From contig JAFVYV010000012.1 of assembly GCA_017508485.1 (NCBI GenBank), positions 1 through 64,000 on the forward strand: a DNA stretch of 64,000 bases. Direction: 5' to 3'. This DNA comes from Clostridia bacterium (GTDB lineage: Bacteria; Bacillota; Clostridia; Christensenellales; Borkfalkiaceae). Position numbers and translations under genes: made by a program. This document shows positions 7,262-15,598 of this stretch, piece by piece (position 1 is the first letter of the stretch; the number at the start of each line of letters is the position of its first letter). The notes under the pieces were generated by a model. The model searched no databases. It had not been told where the DNA came from and saw only the letters and a program-made list of their open reading frames with translations.

Positions 7262-9124
7262 ATGTTTGAATTTACTGAAGGAAAATTTGACGTTGTTGTT
7301 ATAGGCGCAGGTCACGCAGGTGTTGAAGCGGCGGCGGCCTCAGCTAAACTTAACAAAAAAACGGCTATGCTAACACTTAACCTTGATAGCATAGCATTTA
7401 TGGCGTGCAATCCTTCAATCGGTGGTACTGCTAAAGGGCATTTAGTTCGTGAAATTGATGCACTTGGTGGTATGATGGGTAAAATTGCCGACAAGGCTTT
7501 ACTTCAAATTCGTATGCTTAACCTTGGCAAAGGTGCTGCAGTTCACTCTCTTCGTGGACAAGAAGATAAAAATCTTTACCATACCCTAATGAAAAAGGCT
7601 TTGGAAGAAACTGATAACTTAAAAATTATTCAAGGCGAAGCAAGTGAAATTTTAGTAGAAAACGGCAAAGTCGTTGGTGTAAAAACTGCCTATGGTGGCA
7701 TTTTATATGCAGACGCCGTTGTAATTTGTTCAGGCGTTTACCTAAACGGTAGCATTATAACCGGCGAGTGGAGAAGAAACTCTGGACCAAACGGTTTTCA
7801 ACCTGCCAACGAATTGACCGAGAGTTTAATTAAACTTGGCTTTAATATTAGAAGATTTAAAACGGGTACACCTGCAAGGGTTGACAAAAGAACTATTGAC
7901 TTTTCTAAGTGTGAAATTCAAGAAGGTGAAGAAGTTTACCCTTTCTCTTACCAAACCACAAAACTTCCTGAAAGGCAAGAACCTTGCTATTTAACTTATA
8001 CAAACCAAAAAACGCACGAAATTATTTTGGCAAACTTACACCGTTCACCACTTTACGGTGGTATGATAAAAGGAACGGGTCCAAGATACTGCCCTTCTAT
8101 TGAAGATAAAGTCGTTAGATTTAAAGATAAGGAAAGACACCAAATTTTCTTAGAACCTGAAGGAAAGGACACTAACGAAGTTTACGTTCAAGGTATGAGC
8201 ACATCTCTTCCACACGACGTTCAAAAGGCAATGTATCGCACAATTCCAGGGCTAGAAAAGGTAGAAATTATGCGTTATGCTTACGCCATTGAGTACGACT
8301 GTATAGATGCGCTTGACCTAAAACCTACTTTAGAGTTTAAGAAGGTTAACGGCTTATTTACTGCCGGTCAAGTAAACGGCACAAGTGGTTATGAAGAAGC
8401 GGCAATTCAAGGTTTAGTTGCAGGTATTAACGCATCACTTTATATTGATAAAAAAGAACCGTTCGTTCTAAAGCGTGATAACTCTTACGGTGGCGTACTT
8501 ATTGACGACCTTGTTACAAAAGGCACTAACGAACCGTATAGAATAATGACTTCAAGGGCAGAACATAGAATTCATTTAAGACAAGATAACGCAGACTTTA
8601 GACTAACCAAACTTGGTAGAGAAATAGGTCTTGTTGACGACAAGGCTTACGAAAACTTTTTAAATAGAGAAAAACTACTTAAACTTGGCGAAGAAAAGTT
8701 GAACGAAAAAGCCCCTTCTAAAGAAGCCCGTGCTTTCTTAAAAGAAGAAATTGATATGGACTTAAACCAAGCAGTTTCTTACCGTGATATGATTAAAAAG
8801 GGAATTTCTTTAAAGAAGATTAAAGAAAGGTTTAATATTTTAGAAGAAGTTCCGTTTGATATTTTAGAAACTTTGGAAATTGACGCAAAATACGAAGGTT
8901 ATTTAAAGCGTGGTCTTGACCAAATTGAAAAGGCTAAAAAACTTGAAGATAAGTTGTTGCCACCTGATATAGATTACCTTGCTATTGAAGGGTTAAGAAT
9001 TGAAGCAAGACAAAAGTTAGATAAAATTAAACCGTTAAACATAGGTCAAGCAAGTAGAATTAGTGGCGTAAACCCTGCAGATATAACCGTTTTGATGGTT
9101 TATTTAAGACAAAAAGGGTTTTAA
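7262..9124 (+). CDS. mnmG: tRNA uridine-5-carboxymethylaminomethyl modification enzyme MnmG (GidA)
   Basis: The FAD protein MnmG works with MnmE to place the cmnm5 group on U34 of tRNAs. The dinucleotide-binding GAGHAG is at residues 15-20, followed by the NPSIGG, GTPARVDKRT and NGTSGYEEAA segments and the C-terminal SRISGVNPADI helix-rich tail. The length of 620 is standard. It is coupled to dnaA with a nine-base gap and an AAGGA ribosome site, and rnpB follows. mnmE, often beside jag or mnmG, is not in this window. Confidence 0.97.
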   Translation: MFEFTEGKFDVVVIGAGHAGVEAAAASAKLNKKTAMLTLNLDSIAFMACNPSIGGTAKGHLVREIDALGGMMGKIADKALLQIRMLNLGKGAAVHSLRGQEDKNLYHTLMKKALEETDNLKIIQGEASEILVENGKVVGVKTAYGGILYADAVVICSGVYLNGSIITGEWRRNSGPNGFQPANELTESLIKLGFNIRRFKTGTPARVDKRTIDFSKCEIQEGEEVYPFSYQTTKLPERQEPCYLTYTNQKTHEIILANLHRSPLYGGMIKGTGPRYCPSIEDKVVRFKDKERHQIFLEPEGKDTNEVYVQGMSTSLPHDVQKAMYRTIPGLEKVEIMRYAYAIEYDCIDALDLKPTLEFKKVNGLFTAGQVNGTSGYEEAAIQGLVAGINASLYIDKKEPFVLKRDNSYGGVLIDDLVTKGTNEPYRIMTSRAEHRIHLRQDNADFRLTKLGREIGLVDDKAYENFLNREKLLKLGEEKLNEKAPSKEARAFLKEEIDMDLNQAVSYRDMIKKGISLKKIKERFNILEEVPFDILETLEIDAKYEGYLKRGLDQIEKAKKLEDKLLPPDIDYLAIEGLRIEARQKLDKIKPLNIGQASRISGVNPADITVLMVYLRQKGF

Positions 9125-9125
9125 C

Positions 9126-9154
9126 TTTACAAAAAACTAAAAAAGTATTATAAT
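9126..9154 (+). promoter_or_regulatory. rnpB promoter
   Basis: TTTACA (9126-9131), an exact 17-bp spacer and TATAAT (9149-9154). It begins two bases after the mnmG stop codon. Confidence 0.85.
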
Positions 9155-9163
9155 TAGTTTGTT

Positions 9164-9507
9164 ATTGAGTTAGTTGTGTGGTCGCGGGGGCGTTAGAAGC
9201 GCCAATGAGGAAAGTCCGAGCATCGTAGAGCAGGGTGCTGGAGAAATCCCAGTGAGGGTGACCTTAAGGAAAGTGCAACAGAAATATACCGCCTATTTTA
9301 GGTAAGGATGAAAAGGCGAGGTAAGAGCTCACCGTTCCCCTTGTGAAAGGGGAAGCCATGTAAACCCCACCTGATGCAAGATTGACAATATAACCACTTG
9401 GTTGCTCGCTAGGTTATATTAACAAAATATCGCTTGAGGGTGTTGGAGACAACACTCCTAGATAAATGACCATACTAGACAGAACTCGGCTTATAGATTA
9501 ACTCAAT
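9164..9507 (+). ncRNA. rnpB: RNase P RNA
   Basis: This is the catalytic RNA of RNase P, which trims tRNA 5' leaders. The conserved GAGGAAAGTCCGAGC is near the 5' side, ACAGAAATA lies in the centre and GACAGAACTCGGCTTATAG near the 3' end. The termini pair (ATTGAGTTA at 9164-9172 with TAACTCAAT at 9499-9507), which sets the ends. The protein partner rnpA is at 60.4 kb. Confidence 0.96.
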
Positions 9508-9514
9508 ATATATG

Positions 9515-9548
9515 AAAAGACTTTGGTAATACCAAAGTCTTTTCTCTT
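9515..9548 (+). terminator. rnpB terminator
   Basis: Thirteen pairs, AAAAGACTTTGGT (9515-9527) with ACCAAAGTCTTTT (9531-9543), loop AAT, followed by a pyrimidine run. Confidence 0.9.
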
Positions 9549-9567
9549 TTCGTAATATAAAAAATTT

Positions 9568-9687
9568 TTATTCTTCCCAAGGGGTTTTACCGTGTAAAGC
9601 CCAAAAGGTATAAAAGCTTTTTTTTCTATTACTTGCAGTCTTTTGTTGAACTACTTTTCTTTTGACTGCCGTTACTTTTTGAACCAT
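9568..9687 (-). CDS. Possible small basic protein, 39 residues
   Basis: On the minus strand an ATG at 9687 opens a 39-residue frame that is strongly basic at first and ends with aromatic-rich FYTFWALHGKTPWEE. Its upstream spacing is poor: the good AAGGAG at 9706-9711 suits the ATG at 9700 in another frame, which encodes only 23 polar residues. One of the two is probably made from the rubrerythrin transcript. The tryptophan-containing end looks more like real protein. Confidence 0.35.
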   Translation of the reverse strand: MVQKVTAVKRKVVQQKTASNRKKSFYTFWALHGKTPWEE

Positions 9688-9713
9688 TAGTCTTTCTCAT
9701 AACTTCTCCTTAT

Positions 9714-10289
9714 TTATGGTAAAAGCAAATTGCAATAGCCTTGAGTTGCCCCACATAACGGACACACGTCCCACGCGTTTAACAGCGTTTCAGTATAACC
9801 ACACTCGCTACAAATAAAGGTAGTTGGCTTACTTGCCTTGTATAAACTATCTTCATTAAAGCAGTTTAGTAAATAGTTAAAACTGTTTAAGTGGTTCTCT
9901 TCAACCTTTGCAATTTTCTTAAAAGAAGCGGAAATTTCCTTAAAACCTTCACGCTCTGCAATTTTTGCAAATTCCGGGTAAATATTAAAGGCTTCTTCCT
10001 TTTCATTTTTAATTGCTAAAGAAAACATATCTTCAATAGTGCTTCCCGTATAAGGAAACCCTGCAGTAAACTCGATGTTTTCACTCCCGCCCGCTTTAAC
10101 TATATGGTCAAAGAAAACTTTTGCGTGTTTGGTTTCGTTTTTTGCAATAACTTTAACCTTTTTTGACGCAGTAAAATATCCTTGATTTTCAAGCAAAGTG
10201 GCTAAAAATTGATATCTAAGACCTGCTTGTGCTTCCCCTGCAAAACTTCTTGCTAAATTTATAATCGTTTCTGAATTTTTTAATTCCAT
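9714..10289 (-). CDS. Rubrerythrin
   Basis: Rubrerythrin reduces hydrogen peroxide in anaerobes using a diiron centre and a rubredoxin iron. The ferritin-like half has E19, E52-x-x-H55, E96/E99 and E130-x-x-H133 as diiron ligands. The C-terminal rubredoxin-like site has two CxxC pairs at C160/C163 and C176/C179. AAGGAGACGG precedes the ATG. Its presence points to an oxygen-sensitive lifestyle. The gene stands alone or with the small frame downstream. Confidence 0.95.
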   Translation of the reverse strand: MELKNSETIINLARSFAGEAQAGLRYQFLATLLENQGYFTASKKVKVIAKNETKHAKVFFDHIVKAGGSENIEFTAGFPYTGSTIEDMFSLAIKNEKEEAFNIYPEFAKIAEREGFKEISASFKKIAKVEENHLNSFNYLLNCFNEDSLYKASKPTTFICSECGYTETLLNAWDVCPLCGATQGYCNLLLP

Positions 10290-10362
10290 AACCGTCTCCT
10301 TTTATAAATATTGTGTCCCCCTTTTTTAGAATTTATACGTTAAAAATAAAAAATGGCATAAA

Positions 10363-10392
10363 AAAAGAACGGCACTTGACCGTTCTTTTCTA
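10363..10392 (-). terminator. Terminator of the first small membrane protein
   Basis: AAGAACGG (10365-10372) pairs with CCGTTCTT (10380-10387). On the minus strand it is followed by a T run. Confidence 0.8.
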
Positions 10393-10401
10393 TTTTGTTT
10401 A

Positions 10402-10659
10402 TTAAACCATTGCTAATGCAAGAATTATAGCAACAGGAGCCATACATACCGTTGCAATAATGCCTAATACAAGACCTGCAACTGCTAAACCGTTTTTAAC
10501 GCCTGCCTTATTTGCTTTCCCCATACCAACTGCTGATAAAATCAAACCAAGAATTGGCACAATAAATGGCAAAACAAATGATATTAAAGCAAGAGACCAA
10601 CCAAACACCACTGCAAGAAGAGATATTACAAACCCTGCTATACCTAAACCTTTACCCAT
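10402..10659 (-). CDS. Small membrane protein, DUF4190-like paralogue 1
   Basis: The 85-residue protein is almost wholly hydrophobic with a start MGKGLGIAGFVISLLAVVFG, a central GLILSAVGM segment, a short basic GKANKAGVKNG linker and a second membrane span. The repeated LGIAGF/LAVAGL glycine-rich half-domains are typical of DUF4190-type proteins. It is clearly paralogous to the gene at 10816-11076 (shared KGL-IAGFV, GLxLSAV, KAGVKxGLA). GGAGAAAAATT precedes the ATG. The function is unknown. Confidence 0.8.
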   Translation of the reverse strand: MGKGLGIAGFVISLLAVVFGWSLALISFVLPFIVPILGLILSAVGMGKANKAGVKNGLAVAGLVLGIIATVCMAPVAIILALAMV

Positions 10660-10687
10660 AATTTTTCTCCTTTTATATTTTTATTAT

Positions 10688-10716
10688 ATTATATACTAAG
10701 TTTTTTACTTTGTCAG
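10688..10716 (-). promoter_or_regulatory. Promoter of paralogue 1
   Basis: On the minus strand CTGACA (10716-10711), a 17-bp spacer and TATAAT (10693-10688). Confidence 0.75.
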
Positions 10717-10741
10717 TTTTTTTGATTTAATATAGTCCCAA

Positions 10742-10760
10742 TATAGCCTTTTTCCCTATA
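10742..10760. promoter_or_regulatory. Operator-like repeat, copy 1
   Basis: TATAGCCTTTTTCCCTATA, 19 bp, imperfectly symmetric, 25 bp upstream of the -35 of paralogue 1. It matches the copies at 11125-11143 and 11156-11174. Confidence 0.5.
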
Positions 10761-10796
10761 AAAAAATAATTCCACACCGTTTTGATGTGGAATTAT
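10761..10796 (-). terminator. Terminator of paralogue 2
   Basis: ATAATTCCACA (10766-10776) pairs with TGTGGAATTAT (10786-10796); on the minus strand a T run follows. Confidence 0.85.
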
Positions 10797-10815
10797 CATT
10801 TTTTTGTTCGCGTTA

Positions 10816-11076
10816 TTAAGCAATAAGTGCAAGAGCAGCAATAATTGCTAAAATAGTAACAACGATTACTGCTACTACAGAAACAATACTAATTACAAGA
10901 CCTGCAATTGCTAAACCTGACTTAACGCCTGCTTTCTTTGCACTTTTCATAGCAACAGCTGAAAGTACTAAACCAACGATACTTACTACTAGACCGAAGT
11001 AAGAACTAACGAATAAGCCGATAACTAAACCAACTAATGCTACAACGAAACCTGCAATAGCTAAACCTTTTTTCAT
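10816..11076 (-). CDS. Small membrane protein, DUF4190-like paralogue 2
   Basis: The 86-residue hydrophobic protein starts MKKGLAIAGFVVALVGLVIG, has a middle LVLSAVAMKSAKKAGVKSG and ends in a long valine/isoleucine membrane segment. It aligns along its whole length with the neighbour at 10402, so the pair arose by tandem duplication. GGAG precedes the ATG. Its promoter contains a perfect inverted repeat in the spacer, so repression by the adjacent XRE protein is plausible. Confidence 0.8.
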   Translation of the reverse strand: MKKGLAIAGFVVALVGLVIGLFVSSYFGLVVSIVGLVLSAVAMKSAKKAGVKSGLAIAGLVISIVSVVAVIVVTILAIIAALALIA

Positions 11077-11120
11077 TTTAATTTTCTCCTTTTTTAAAAA
11101 ATATTTTTTAACTAAGTTTT

Positions 11121-11149
11121 ATTTTATAGGACTTTTTCCTATATGTCAA
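11121..11149 (-). promoter_or_regulatory. Promoter of paralogue 2
   Basis: On the minus strand TTGACA (11149-11144), a 17-bp spacer and TAAAAT (11126-11121). The spacer is almost exactly filled by the inverted repeat at 11125-11143. Confidence 0.75.
11125..11143. promoter_or_regulatory. Operator-like repeat, copy 2 (perfect)
   Basis: TATAGGA-CTTTT-TCCTATA is a perfect seven-base inverted repeat lying between the -35 and -10 boxes of paralogue 2, a classic repressor position. Confidence 0.65.
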
Positions 11150-11155
11150 GTCCTG

Positions 11156-11174
11156 TAGTGGATTTTTCCCTATA
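11156..11174. promoter_or_regulatory. Operator-like repeat, copy 3
   Basis: TAGTGGATTTTTCCCTATA matches copies 1 and 2 and overlaps a TATAAT at 11171-11176, the likely -10 box of the rightward XRE gene. This arrangement suggests autoregulation. Confidence 0.55.
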
Positions 11175-11209
11175 ATTTTTTTCTACAAATAAAAAAAGGA
11201 GGGGGACTA

Positions 11210-11428
11210 ATGGAAAAAAACATTGCAAAAATCGTTGGTGAAAACTTAAAATTAGCAAGAAAAAATAAAGGCTTAACGCAAAAAGCACTTGCTAAAGAAT
11301 TAAACAAGTATCAACCTGATTATAGCGAATATGAGAGTGGAAAAATTCAACTTGATTATGAAAAAATTATCTACCTTTGTGAAAGACTTGACATAACGCC
11401 AAACGATTTGTTTGGTATAAATTTTTAA
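11210..11428 (+). CDS. XRE-family regulator, 72 residues
   Basis: The single helix-turn-helix domain is seen as LKLARKNKGLTQKALAKELNK, then the recognition region ending in YSEYESGK, and the family's terminal segment ITPNDLFG. A very strong AGGAGGGGG precedes the ATG. It is divergent from the two DUF4190-like genes, and three copies of a 19-bp repeat surround the locus. The likely job is control of these membrane proteins and of itself; the signal is unknown. Confidence 0.85.
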   Translation: MEKNIAKIVGENLKLARKNKGLTQKALAKELNKYQPDYSEYESGKIQLDYEKIIYLCERLDITPNDLFGINF

Positions 11429-11448
11429 ATTTTACCCACTCAAAAGAA

Positions 11449-11475
11449 AAAGACGGTTAAAATAACCGTCTTTTA
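11449..11475. terminator. Bidirectional terminator between XRE and pepV
   Basis: AAAGACGGTTA (11449-11459) pairs with TAACCGTCTTT (11463-11473), loop AAA. A and T tracts flank it, so it serves both convergent genes. Confidence 0.85.
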
Positions 11476-11495
11476 TATATTGTTTTCGTTTTCAC

Positions 11496-12761
11496 TTACT
11501 TTATAATATTTTCTATTGCTTTTAGGTATATATCGTAAGTTTTGTTAATATCATCAATTTCCATAAATTCGTTTGGTTCGTGAATTTGGTTGTTTTTACC
11601 AGGAAATTCCGGACCAAATGCGCAACCACGCTTAAAAACTGATGCAAAAGTGCCACCTGATTGTGGTATAGGGCTTTCGTTAACACCTAAAACTTCGTTA
11701 TATGCGTTTAATAGGTCGTTAACAATTCTTTCCGTTTTTGGTACGAAAAGTGGCTTTCTGCTTAAAACTGCATTATACTTAATGCCAAACTTTTCAATTA
11801 ACGGTATAAAGTCTTCAAGCACTTTTGTTGCAGGAATTCTAAAGTCAACGGAAATTAAAATATCTTCTTCCCTTTCTTCAATTAGGTTAGCAGATAGGGT
11901 GGTAAAACCAGTATCGTCCCCTATTTTTGAAAGGTTTAACTTATCGTTAAAAATATAATCAACAACTTCTTTTACCCTTTCCCCACAGTCTAAAAGGTAA
12001 TCAAAAAGTGGTTTAATTGCATTTACTCCAAGTTCTGGTTTAGAGCCGTGTGCAGTTTTACCAAAACTTTCAATTAAGTTGCCGTTTAGTTTAAGACCGT
12101 GTTTTTTAACTAATTTTTCATCAACCTTTCCTTTTGCCGTTATACTTGCATAAGCGCAAACTGCGTTAACAATCGTGCCACTTTTGTTAAAAGTGTAATT
12201 TTTTAGTTTAGGAATAGAAAAGTAAATTCTGTTTATACCTTTTTCTGAAAAAACTACAGGGAAGTCGCCGTCAGGGGAAAATCCGTAGTCGGGGAATTTA
12301 CTTTTTGATTTAAAATACTCAACGTCTTTCCAACCACTTTCTTCATTACAGCCAACGAAAAGGCGAATTTTTTTGTTAAACTTAACTCCCCTTTCCTTTA
12401 ATTCTTTTAGTGCGTAAAGGCAAATTAAAATAGGTGCTTTGTCATCAGCAACGCCACGGCCAAAAACTTTGCCCTCTTTTACCGTTAAGGTATAAGGGTC
12501 GGTTGCCCAGCCTTCCCCTTCAGGCACAACGTCAAGGTGACCGATAATTCCAAACTCTTCGCCACTACCAAAGATAACTTCGCCAAAATAGTTGTCGTAG
12601 TTTACCGTTTCAAACCCAAACTTTTTTGCTTTTTCTAAAAAGTATAAAAGTGCCTTTTTATTTTCTTCACCAAACGGTGCGTTATCGCCAAAACCTTGAA
12701 CGGTTTTTAAGGAAATTAAATAGGCTAAATCTTCTAAAAACTCTTTGTTATCAAACAACAT
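11496..12761 (-). CDS. M20-family dipeptidase, PepV-like
   Basis: This is a dinuclear zinc peptidase, probably cytoplasmic, for dipeptides. Metal-site segments are GHLDVVPEGEGW (H75, D77), GRGVADDK (D106/D107), CNEESGW (E140, E141), FSPDGDFPV (D164) and a C-terminal IHEPNE histidine. The SGGTFASVF segment near the end is typical of PepV rather than DapE. AGGAG stands before the ATG. At 421 residues it is slightly shorter than characterised PepV. Confidence 0.9.
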   Translation of the reverse strand: MLFDNKEFLEDLAYLISLKTVQGFGDNAPFGEENKKALLYFLEKAKKFGFETVNYDNYFGEVIFGSGEEFGIIGHLDVVPEGEGWATDPYTLTVKEGKVFGRGVADDKAPILICLYALKELKERGVKFNKKIRLFVGCNEESGWKDVEYFKSKSKFPDYGFSPDGDFPVVFSEKGINRIYFSIPKLKNYTFNKSGTIVNAVCAYASITAKGKVDEKLVKKHGLKLNGNLIESFGKTAHGSKPELGVNAIKPLFDYLLDCGERVKEVVDYIFNDKLNLSKIGDDTGFTTLSANLIEEREEDILISVDFRIPATKVLEDFIPLIEKFGIKYNAVLSRKPLFVPKTERIVNDLLNAYNEVLGVNESPIPQSGGTFASVFKRGCAFGPEFPGKNNQIHEPNEFMEIDDINKTYDIYLKAIENIIK

Positions 12762-12847
12762 TTTGCCACTCCTACTATAAAGAAAATTTTTTTGTTATAT
12801 ATATCAATAATATTATACTCAAAATTTTAGAATTTGCCATCTTTTAA

Positions 12848-12875
12848 TTGATTTTTTTTGATTTTATGTTAAAAT
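12848..12875 (+). promoter_or_regulatory. radC promoter, predicted leaderless
   Basis: TTGATT (12848-12853), a 16-bp spacer and TAAAAT (12870-12875), with six bases to the radC ATG and no ribosome binding site. Confidence 0.6.
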
Positions 12876-12881
12876 ATACCT

Positions 12882-13628
12882 ATGGAAACTAATGATACAA
12901 ACGTTCATAATGGACATAGGGCAAGAATGTGTAGTAGGCTTTTTGAAAATCCTGACTCGCTTTCTGACCACGAACTTTTAGAAGTTTTGCTCTATTCCGT
13001 TATTAAACGCAAAAATACAAACGATATTGCCCACAAACTACTTAGAACTTTTGGCACTTTAGAAAATCTTTTTGAAGCAGATGCTAAAAGCATAACTTTA
13101 GTTAGTGGTGTTGGCGAAGCCACGGCAAGAGAAATTAAGGTTATCGGTCAAATTTTGAAAAAGTTGAAAAATAAGCCGATAAAAAAGCCAAAACTTTTTT
13201 CTTTTGCAAATAATAAAGATGCTATTATTAGTGAGTTTAAAGGGGAATTTAATGAAAAGTTCGTTATCTTCCTTTTAAACGACAAGCATCAGTTGGTTTC
13301 TAAACTTGATTTTAAGGACCATAACCCTTCATCCGTTTCTTGCGATATTCCAGAAATTGTAAAGGCAATCGCCTTAAACTCACCTTATTTTGCCATAATT
13401 GCACATAACCACCCAAGCAAAAACTTAATGCCAACTGAAGCAGATGATTTTACTACGGGTAAACTTAACGTTATATTAGCAATGCACGGTGTAAACCTTG
13501 TTGACCACGTTATCGTTAGTGATGACGATGCGTACAGTTATTTTATATCAGGCAGAATGAGTTATATTAGAAAATATTTTAATTTTGATAGATTAGTTTC
13601 AAAAAACATGGAGGAAATATTAAAGTGA
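12882..13628 (+). CDS. radC: RadC-family JAB/MPN protein
   Basis: The N-terminal helix-hairpin-helix part (to about residue 95, with VSGVGEATAREIK) precedes a JAMM-type metal site H175-N-H177-P-S and D188/D189. The usual HNHPSG has become HNHPSK. The family is widespread; its molecular role remains unsettled despite the historical repair name. It overlaps gltX by four bases (GTGA). The gene lacks a Shine-Dalgarno site and is probably read from a leaderless mRNA. Confidence 0.88.
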   Translation: METNDTNVHNGHRARMCSRLFENPDSLSDHELLEVLLYSVIKRKNTNDIAHKLLRTFGTLENLFEADAKSITLVSGVGEATAREIKVIGQILKKLKNKPIKKPKLFSFANNKDAIISEFKGEFNEKFVIFLLNDKHQLVSKLDFKDHNPSSVSCDIPEIVKAIALNSPYFAIIAHNHPSKNLMPTEADDFTTGKLNVILAMHGVNLVDHVIVSDDDAYSYFISGRMSYIRKYFNFDRLVSKNMEEILK

Positions 13629-15052
13629 AAGTAAGAACAAGGTTTGCTCCCAGCCCAACTGGTTATTTGCATATCGGTGGTTTAAGAACTGCCCTTTACG
13701 GTTACCTTTTTGCTAAAAAACAAGGGGGCGATTTCGTTTTAAGAATTGAAGATACTGACACGGCAAGATACGTTGACGGTTCAGTTCAAATTATTTACGA
13801 CACAATGCGCGATTCAGGCGTTATGTACGATGAAGGACCAGACGTAGGTGGAAATTACGGACCATACGTTCAAAGTGAAAGAAAAAATTTATATAAAGAA
13901 TATGCTGAAAAGTTGGTTGAACTTGGTGGTGCTTATTACTGTTTTTGTACCCCTGATAGACTAAACGGCTTAAAAGATGAAAACGGCAACTTTAAGTACG
14001 ACAAGCATTGTCTAAAATTAAGTAAGGAAGAAATTGAAGAAAGAAAGAAGACTGAACCTTACGTTATAAGACAAAACGTTCCACTAGAAGGCACGGGCAG
14101 TTATCACGACTTAGTTTACGGCGACATTAGTGTTGACTATAAAGATATTGAAGACGGTATTTTACTAAAGAGCGACGGTATGCCAACTTACAACTTTGCA
14201 AACGTTATTGACGACCACTTAATGGGCATAACTCACGTTATTCGTGGTACGGAATATTTATCTTCTACCCCTAAATACAACCTTATGTACGATGCATTTG
14301 GTTGGGAAAGACCGGTTTATATCCACCTACCACCTATCATGAAAGATGAAAGGCACAAACTTTCAAAAAGAAACGGCGATGCAAGTTATGCCGACTTTGT
14401 TGAAAAGGGTTACGTTAAAGAAGCAATAGTTAACTATATTGCCCTACTTGGTTGGAGCCCTAAAGAAAATATTGAAAAAATGAGTTTAGCAGAACTAACC
14501 GAACACTTCTCTTTAGAAGGTATTTCAAAATCTCCTTCAATTTTTGATGAAGTTAAAATGCGTTGGTTATCTGGCGAATATATTAAAGAAATGTCTAACG
14601 AAGAATTTGTTAGTCGTGCTGAAGAATTCTTCAAAAAGTCAAAAGTTTACGGCAAGTACGATTTGTTAAAAATTGCTGAACTATTAAAAACAAGGGTAGA
14701 AATTTTTAGTGAAATTCCTGAAAAAATCAACTTCCTTGAAGAATTTACCGACTTTGATAACGCTTTATACTTCCACAAGAAGATGAAGACTGATGAACAA
14801 GTTGCAAAAGAAGTTTTGCCAAAGGTTAAAGAAGTTTTAGAAGGCTTATACTCTTGGAATCACGACGGTATTCACGATACGCTTATGGACTTAGTTAATA
14901 AACTTGGTGTAAAAACTGGTCAAGTTTTCTGGTGTGCAAGAGTTGCAATTACTGGTAAAGAATCAACCCCAGGTGGCGTAATTGAACTTGCAGAAATTCT
15001 AGGCAAGGAAGAAACTTTAAGAAGATTAGACCTTTCAATCAGTAGACTATAA
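13625..15052 (+). CDS. gltX: Glutamyl-tRNA synthetase
   Basis: This class I synthetase charges tRNA-Glu. The first signature is HIGG at residues 16-19 after FAPSPTG; the second is HKLSKRNG. The DxDT motif and the helical anticodon-binding C-terminus are present. The start is GTG at 13625, overlapping the radC stop, with GGAGG ten bases upstream inside radC. At 475 residues the length is standard. Whether it is discriminating (Glu only) or also charges tRNA-Gln cannot be judged here. Confidence 0.96.
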   Translation: MKVRTRFAPSPTGYLHIGGLRTALYGYLFAKKQGGDFVLRIEDTDTARYVDGSVQIIYDTMRDSGVMYDEGPDVGGNYGPYVQSERKNLYKEYAEKLVELGGAYYCFCTPDRLNGLKDENGNFKYDKHCLKLSKEEIEERKKTEPYVIRQNVPLEGTGSYHDLVYGDISVDYKDIEDGILLKSDGMPTYNFANVIDDHLMGITHVIRGTEYLSSTPKYNLMYDAFGWERPVYIHLPPIMKDERHKLSKRNGDASYADFVEKGYVKEAIVNYIALLGWSPKENIEKMSLAELTEHFSLEGISKSPSIFDEVKMRWLSGEYIKEMSNEEFVSRAEEFFKKSKVYGKYDLLKIAELLKTRVEIFSEIPEKINFLEEFTDFDNALYFHKKMKTDEQVAKEVLPKVKEVLEGLYSWNHDGIHDTLMDLVNKLGVKTGQVFWCARVAITGKESTPGGVIELAEILGKEETLRRLDLSISRL

Positions 15053-15076
15053 TATATATTATATATAATGTATAAC

Positions 15077-15107
15077 AAAAGGGAGTAAACTTTACTCCCT
15101 TTTTTGT
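15077..15107 (+). terminator. Terminator after gltX
   Basis: AAAAGGGAGT and ACTCCCTTTT form a ten-pair stem, then T. It can also stop the leftward gene ending at 15113. Confidence 0.9.
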
Positions 15108-15112
15108 TTTGC

Positions 15113-15445
15113 TTAAAGTTCTTCTTCTACAAAAAGTTTATAAACTTCTTCAACTAAAAATTTGTTTTTATTTACCTTTTCTATATTTTCTTTGTTAAAA
15201 AGGTCGGCAATCGTATCAACAATTTCCCCTAACTTGCTATCTTCTAATTTGTTGTTTTTTATATCTTTTTTTAATAAAGTTATAAGATTGTTGCGACAAT
15301 AATCATAAACTTTTTTATAAACTTCTTCTACAAGCAACTCGTTATGTAATCGCAAATAACGGTGTGCCCAAGTAAACAAATCTCTTTTACGCGCTTTATC
15401 TAACTGCCTTTTTATAAAATTATCTTTTGTTTGTTGCTTTTTCAT
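15113..15445 (-). CDS. Unknown charged helical protein, 110 residues
   Basis: I do not recognise the family. The protein is soluble, lysine- and glutamate-rich and predicted almost all helical, with a repeated FLVEEVYK/LLVEEVYK phrase at about residues 37-43 and 96-102. It is divergent from the XRE gene at 15599 across three CGTGGA palindromes, which implies that the XRE protein controls it. The ATG follows a weak AAGGCGG. Confidence 0.65.
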   Translation of the reverse strand: MKKQQTKDNFIKRQLDKARKRDLFTWAHRYLRLHNELLVEEVYKKVYDYCRNNLITLLKKDIKNNKLEDSKLGEIVDTIADLFNKENIEKVNKNKFLVEEVYKLFVEEEL

Positions 15446-15464
15446 AATATTTCCGCCTTTCTTT

Positions 15465-15478
15465 CGTGGAATTCCACA
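15465..15478. promoter_or_regulatory. Operator copy A (GTGGAATTCCAC)
   Basis: The 12-bp perfect palindrome GTGGAATTCCAC at 15466-15477 lies 20 bp upstream of the leftward gene. Confidence 0.6.
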
Positions 15479-15512
15479 ATATTATATCAAATTCTTGCGC
15501 CAAATGTCAATT

Positions 15513-15528
15513 TCGTGGAACTCCACGA
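15513..15528. promoter_or_regulatory. Operator copy B (TCGTGGA-AC-TCCACGA)
   Basis: A perfect seven-base inverted repeat with a two-base centre, using the same GTGGA/TCCAC half-sites as copy A. Confidence 0.65.
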
Positions 15529-15558
15529 GATAATATTTTTTATAATTCATATAATAAT

Positions 15559-15589
15559 TTCGTGGAACAACGATAAGAAACTCCACGAA
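15559..15589. promoter_or_regulatory. Operator copy C (split half-sites)
   Basis: TTCGTGGA and TCCACGAA are the same half-sites set 15 bp apart, ending next to the ribosome site of the XRE gene. Confidence 0.55.
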
Positions 15590-15598
15590 GGTGATATT

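Noticed and set aside
9691..9700. 23-codon frame from the ATG at 9700 with a good ribosome site
   Set aside because: The product is short, polar and low-complexity; listed only as an alternative to the 39-codon frame.
15431..15598. N-terminal extension of the XRE-like gene
   Set aside because: It would translate all three operator palindromes; ATG 15599 has a good ribosome site and begins the domain.
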